A DNA stretch of 64,000 nucleotides from UBA7672 sp965279085 (GTDB lineage: Bacteria > Pseudomonadota > Alphaproteobacteria > Caulobacterales > Hyphomonadaceae). The translations under genes were made by a program, and so were the position numbers. The DNA lies in assembly GCA_965279085.1 (NCBI GenBank), contig OZ257149.1, positions 4,517,513 through 4,581,512 on the forward strand, written 5' to 3'. Shown one piece after another: positions 60,778-64,000 of the stretch. Positions within the stretch are counted from its first letter, which is position 1, and every line of letters starts with the position of its first letter. Under the pieces are notes generated by a model. The model was given only the letters and a program-made list of their open reading frames with translations. It was not told the DNA's origin and made no database searches.

Positions 60778-62126
60778 TGCTGTGAACCTTTCAGAGCCTT
60801 GTCGAGGAAAGCGAGAACCTTCGGCCAGTTGTCCTGCCAGGCGGCGAGGTTGGCTTCACCCGTGCCGCCAAGCATCGGGTTGGCCGGCGCCTTAGCCATG
60901 CTGGCTGCAGAAGGCTGGGACGGATCGCCCATGAACACCATGTGGCCGGCGGTCTCGTAGGACAGGTGCGCCACGTCATGGCGGAAGCCCTTGTCATGCA
61001 GGCGTTTCACAATGCGCTCGCCCATGTCGTACGACGGCCACAGCGCATCCGCCTTGCCGGAGATCAGCAGGACAGGGCCGTTGATCGCTTCTACCGGAAT
61101 GACTGTATCTGGCCGCGCGTCGGCCTGGCCCAGCACATTGTTGAACATCTGTTTCATCGATTGCCCGGGGCGGTAGGCGCGCCCATCGGGGATGACGAAG
61201 GGCAGGGGCTTGCCGCCTTCTGTCCAAGCCGGGCCCATGTTCATCGGGTTCGCGAAGTTCAGCCCCTGCCAGACGATGCCGGAAGGCGCGAAGGCGACAG
61301 CGGCCTTGATGTCCTTGCTGCGCGAAGCGAGCAGCAGCGCAGCCTCCGAGCCGCGCGATCCGCCCGCGACGCCGATGGCGTTGGGATTCACGCCTGGCTG
61401 CTTCTTCAGCCACGCAATCGCCTTCTCGAAATACTCGACCTGGATGTTCTCCAGCGTCTGCGGCAGCCCTTCCTCGGCGAAGTAGGCAAGGGCGAGCACG
61501 GCGTAGCCATGCGACGCGAAGCTGACGCCAACACGGCTGGACGCCTCGATGCCGCCTTCCGATCCGCCCAGCACGATCAGCGCAGGCAGCGGCGTGTCAT
61601 GCGCCGGCAAGTAGAACTCGCCATAGAGTCCTTCCGCACGCAGGTCCGTCTTCGTCACGCCCGCAGGCGACGGCGCGCCCTTGCTGCCGCCCTTCGGCGG
61701 CTGCGCGGCGGCGAAGCCCTGCATGTAGGTCATCTCGACGATGTGCGTCGCATCGCCAGCGACCTTGAACGATGCGCCTTCAAAGCTCGGCGGAAACTGC
61801 TGGCTGTTTCCGAACGCGTATCCCTCCGGCGGAATGTTCGGGATCATGTTCCCGTCCTCGTCGTGGAAGACCTGCAGCGCATAGGTCCCCGGCTTCACGT
61901 CATTGAACACAAGCGTGGTCGTGCCCTGCCGGGCGGACGCCATGGAGCTGTACGTCATGCAGCCGCCCGGGAATTGCGCGGCTGGATTGTCGCAAAGCCC
62001 GGCGAACAACGAACCCGTGCTCGAATGCACGCCGGTCACGTCAATGGTCACGGTCTGGGCAGTAGCGGGGAGGAAGGAAGCAGCCCCGAGGAAGAGGGCA
62101 GCCATCAAGGCAATACGGCGACTCAT
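60774..62126 (-). CDS. Secreted fusion of DUF2141 and acyl-CoA thioesterase/dienelactone-hydrolase-like domain
   Basis: 450 residues. Signal peptide (about 1-23). Residues 24-140 are a DUF2141 domain (TVTIDVTGVHSSTGSLFAGLC, then VKPGTYALQVFHDEDGNMIPN). Residues 155-450 are an alpha/beta hydrolase of the BAAT C-terminal kind: ALIVLGGSEGG, the nucleophile elbow GVAGGSRGSEAALLLA, the acid in LLISGKADALWPS and His in YETAGHMVF. The combination in one exported protein is unusual. Its substrate is not evident. Confidence 0.88.
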   Translation of the reverse strand: MSRRIALMAALFLGAASFLPATAQTVTIDVTGVHSSTGSLFAGLCDNPAAQFPGGCMTYSSMASARQGTTTLVFNDVKPGTYALQVFHDEDGNMIPNIPPEGYAFGNSQQFPPSFEGASFKVAGDATHIVEMTYMQGFAAAQPPKGGSKGAPSPAGVTKTDLRAEGLYGEFYLPAHDTPLPALIVLGGSEGGIEASSRVGVSFASHGYAVLALAYFAEEGLPQTLENIQVEYFEKAIAWLKKQPGVNPNAIGVAGGSRGSEAALLLASRSKDIKAAVAFAPSGIVWQGLNFANPMNMGPAWTEGGKPLPFVIPDGRAYRPGQSMKQMFNNVLGQADARPDTVIPVEAINGPVLLISGKADALWPSYDMGERIVKRLHDKGFRHDVAHLSYETAGHMVFMGDPSQPSAASMAKAPANPMLGGTGEANLAAWQDNWPKVLAFLDKALKGSQQ

Positions 62127-62152
62127 GTTCGCTCTCCCGCTTAATGGAGAGT

Positions 62153-62236
62153 ACTTTGTATCAGAAAGTCGATTAGGTCAAGCCGCAAGCAAAAATAGAT
62201 TCGGGTATTGCAATGAGACAAAAGTCTTATTAGCTA
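62153..62236. promoter_or_regulatory. Divergent promoter region with two short dyads
   Basis: ACTTTGTATCAGAAAGT (62153-62169) and AGACAAAAGTCT (62216-62227) are short inverted repeats in the 140-base gap between the exported hydrolase and the NTF2-like gene. On the plus strand TTGCAA (62208-62213) and TAGCTA (62231-62236) are 17 bases apart, with the second dyad in the spacer. Control by the nearby TetR or winged-helix protein is a guess. Confidence 0.45.
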
Positions 62237-62266
62237 TCACACTTTCCGCTGCACAGGAGACACAAA

Positions 62267-62686
62267 ATGGCGCTGACTCGCAGACACATGGACCAGAAGA
62301 TGGACGAGCATTTCGGCTTCGAGGCCGGCGACAATGTCGATGGCGTCCTCGCCACGCTCGCTCACGACGTCGAGCACGATATCGTGGGCTATCCCACCGG
62401 CCCGACGCACGGGCGTGAGGCGGCGCGGGGTTTCTATGACGCTCTCTTCTCGGATCTTTCGGATTCGAAGTTCGAGACCATCCGCCGCTACTACGGCGAG
62501 GACTTCCTCGTCGATGAATCGCAGTGGAGCGGCAAGGCGCCGGGCCGGCCCTTCGGCCTCGAAGGCCGGAACCGCCCGCTTTCATTCCGGCTGCTGCATG
62601 TGATCGAATTCTCGACGGAGGGCGACATCAGGCGCGAGAATGTCTGGATCGATCTGGCCTCGATCCTCCAGCAACTTCCCCAGTAG
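62267..62686 (+). CDS. NTF2-like (SnoaL) family protein
   Basis: 139 residues, CAGGAG before the ATG. The small alpha+beta cone fold is suggested by an N-terminal helix (RHMDQKMDEHFGFEAGDNVDGVLATL), then DVEHDIVGYPTGPTHGREAARGFYDALF, and strands RPLSFRLLHVIEFSTEG and IRRENVWIDLASI. SnoaL-like proteins are isomerases, hydrolases or binding proteins. It is followed after five bases by a tetR-type gene, which probably belongs to the same transcript. Confidence 0.85.
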   Translation: MALTRRHMDQKMDEHFGFEAGDNVDGVLATLAHDVEHDIVGYPTGPTHGREAARGFYDALFSDLSDSKFETIRRYYGEDFLVDESQWSGKAPGRPFGLEGRNRPLSFRLLHVIEFSTEGDIRRENVWIDLASILQQLPQ

Positions 62687-62691
62687 AGAGT

Positions 62692-63291
62692 ATGATGGCC
62701 GATACAGCCGGACGTCCCAACCAGCGCCGCCGCACGCGCAAGGATCTGCTCGATGCAGCCTCGCGCCTCATGCGCCAGGGCCGCAAGCCCAGCCTTGAGG
62801 ATGTCGCGACGGAAGCGCTGGTCTCGCGGGCAACGGCCTATCGCTACTTCCCCAGCATCGAGCACCTGATGCTGGAAGCGACGCTCGATGTGGCGGCGCC
62901 GGCGCTGGACGACATTTTCACCGGCGCGTCGCCAGCCGATCCCGTCGCGCGCGTAGAGAAAGTGGATGCGGCGTTCGACAAGATGATTTCCGCCAATGAG
63001 GCAGGCCTCCGTCTCCTCGTTGCGCAAGCGCTCCAGCGCGGTCTCGTGGAAGAGGGAGGCAAGCTCCCCAAGCGGCAGAATCGCAGAACGCCGCTCATCG
63101 AGGCCGCGCTGGCTCCTTCGCGGAAGGATTTCCGCACGGCGGACCTACCCCTGCTGGCGAATGCGCTGGCGCTCGTGATCGGCACGGAATCGATGATCGT
63201 GTTCAAGGACGTGCTGCAGATTTCCGACGCCGAAGCGCGCAAGACGCGCCGGTGGGCGATCAAGGCCCTAATCGAAGCCGCCAGAAAATAG
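62692..63291 (+). CDS. TetR family transcriptional regulator
   Basis: 199 residues from the ATG at 62692 (a second ATG follows directly at 62695). The N-terminal helix-turn-helix reads RKDLLDAASRLM, PSLEDVATEALVSRATAYRYFPS, EHLMLEATLD, the TetR pattern. The C-terminal ligand domain (about 70-199) is unlike others that I know. It lies five bases after the NTF2-like gene and may repress this operon or the divergent hydrolase operon. Confidence 0.92.
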   Translation: MMADTAGRPNQRRRTRKDLLDAASRLMRQGRKPSLEDVATEALVSRATAYRYFPSIEHLMLEATLDVAAPALDDIFTGASPADPVARVEKVDAAFDKMISANEAGLRLLVAQALQRGLVEEGGKLPKRQNRRTPLIEAALAPSRKDFRTADLPLLANALALVIGTESMIVFKDVLQISDAEARKTRRWAIKALIEAARK

Positions 63292-63319
63292 ACGGTCGCT
63301 GGGTGGAGCCAAACAGTAG

Positions 63320-63577
63320 TCAGGCCTGTCCACGCCGTTGCGTTCGCATCGGAGCAGACATGCGCTCCATGCTCATGAATGCCAGCCACTCACGGCCTTC
63401 GACTTCCATGCCGTCGTATAGAAAGACGCAGTTCATGAAGGCCACGCCTTCGAAGTGATCGAAGCGGACACTCGGGCCGCCGACCACAACACAGGAGAGC
63501 AACTCAAGCTCTTTCCAGTGTGCGTGATCCGCGACCTTGATCAAGCGGCCTGCAATTCGTCCCGAGAGCGTGCTCAT
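63320..63577 (-). CDS. Small hypothetical protein, 85 aa
   Basis: A clear AAGGAG on the minus strand lies six bases before the ATG at 63575-63577 (another ATG lies one codon earlier). The sequence STLSGRIAGRLIKVADHAHWKEL is followed by strand-like segments (LLSCVVVGGPSVRFDHFEGVAFMNCVFLYDG) that resemble a short right-handed beta-helix or pentapeptide-type repeat. It ends in a basic tail. Not recognised. Confidence 0.65.
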   Translation of the reverse strand: MSTLSGRIAGRLIKVADHAHWKELELLSCVVVGGPSVRFDHFEGVAFMNCVFLYDGMEVEGREWLAFMSMERMSAPMRTQRRGQA

Positions 63578-63857
63578 CATTGGCTCCTTACCGGCAACCA
63601 ACGCACGGAAAGTGGAACTGGCTCCCTTCGATTGTCTGATAACGTTCCAGCGCGCGTGGGAACCAAATCGGAGGCTCGCGCGCTATCTTTGCGCCTGTTT
63701 TGCGGGCGCCATGCGCGCCGCAATCACGCCCATTTCCCGCCACGCATCATCGATGTTTAGCCGCGCCCTATTGATTGCCGCGAGGGCACGCTTGCAACGG
63801 CGCGGCTTCCATGGCGAACGTTGGGCTGTAGCCGCAGTCCAATGCCGAGGAAGCATC

Positions 63858-64000
63858 ATGACGGAAGCCTGGATCATCGATTCCTGCCGCACGCCGCGCG
63901 GCATCGGGCGGGTCGGCAAGGGCGCCTTGGCGGATATGCATCCGCAGCACCTCGGCGCTTCGGTTCTCAAGGCAGTTGCGGAGCGCACCGGGATCAACAC
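63858..64000 (+). CDS. Thiolase (acetyl-CoA acetyltransferase), N-terminal part
   Basis: GAGG precedes the ATG at 63858 and the frame runs off the window end (47 codons). The start TEAWIIDSCRTPRGIGRVGKGALADMHPQ is the typical thiolase N-terminus (strand, then R-T-P-x-G). Thiolases of this type join or cleave acyl-CoA units. The catalytic cysteine lies outside the window. The 256 bases upstream hold no supported gene. Confidence 0.9.
   Translation, partial: MTEAWIIDSCRTPRGIGRVGKGALADMHPQHLGASVLKAVAERTGIN

Noticed and set aside
63602..63857. A plus-strand small gene between the 85-residue protein and the thiolase
   Set aside because: The open frame at 63455-63760 overlaps the better supported minus-strand gene, has no ribosome binding site and its translation looks random.

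Overview
This 64 kb window is GC-rich, gene-dense chromosomal DNA from an alphaproteobacterium, most likely of the Caulobacterales/Hyphomonadaceae type. That placement is an inference from protein families and gene order: ispH, thrB and rnhA lie close together, there is a DUF5671 membrane protein, the LigB/Lhr-type repair enzymes are present, EF-P is served by EpmA and EpmB, and many small lipoproteins occur. I see no phage, insertion sequence, CRISPR array, rRNA or tRNA. About 70 protein genes are supported, two of them cut by the window edges.

Layout. Positions 1-7.6 kb hold an SPFH/NfeD membrane pair, RNase HI, homoserine kinase, a Tat-type sulfatase and IspH of the MEP isoprenoid pathway. 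Positions 7.6-13 kb hold ArgS, a GNAT, an M28 peptidase lipoprotein and three intergenic inverted repeats (the first, at 6.27 kb, lies before ispH). Positions 13-29 kb are mixed metabolism: pirin, an alpha/beta hydrolase, AsnB, leucine dehydrogenase, a ThiO-like oxidase, acyl-CoA dehydrogenase, two SDRs and a tyrosine phosphatase. Positions 29-31.6 kb are signalling: two translationally coupled receiver proteins with complementary degenerate residues, then a PII protein fused to an N-terminal ribbon-helix-helix domain. Positions 31.6-41 kb hold MscS, an ATP-dependent DNA ligase, a type-B carboxylesterase, the ligase-associated exonuclease and a lipocalin. Positions 50.9-64 kb hold an alpha carbonic anhydrase, the ligase-associated helicase and PdeM nuclease, a YceI lipoprotein, efp/epmA/epmB, a three-gene hydrolase/membrane/winged-helix unit, a TetR regulator and the start of a thiolase.

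The most unusual region is 41,053-50,457. Seven same-strand genes are joined by 4-base start/stop overlaps (one junction has a 2-base gap). They encode a class-I HMG-CoA-reductase-like enzyme, a UbiA-family prenyltransferase, an 825-residue dikinase with the ATP-grasp/central domain/swivelling-histidine layout of rifampin phosphotransferase, a DUF3419 (BtaA-like) aminocarboxypropyl transferase, a dolichol/phytol-kinase-like membrane enzyme, a GNAT and an OleC-like AMP ligase. No other mevalonate-pathway gene is present and the window carries the MEP enzyme IspH. I infer a dedicated pathway for an unusual isoprenoid or lipid rather than ordinary isoprenoid supply. This is the best candidate here for an undescribed system.

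The four enzymes of the known ligase-associated DNA repair cassette (LigB-type ligase, MBL exonuclease, Lhr-like helicase, PdeM) are all present but scattered over 22 kb, where they usually form one cluster.
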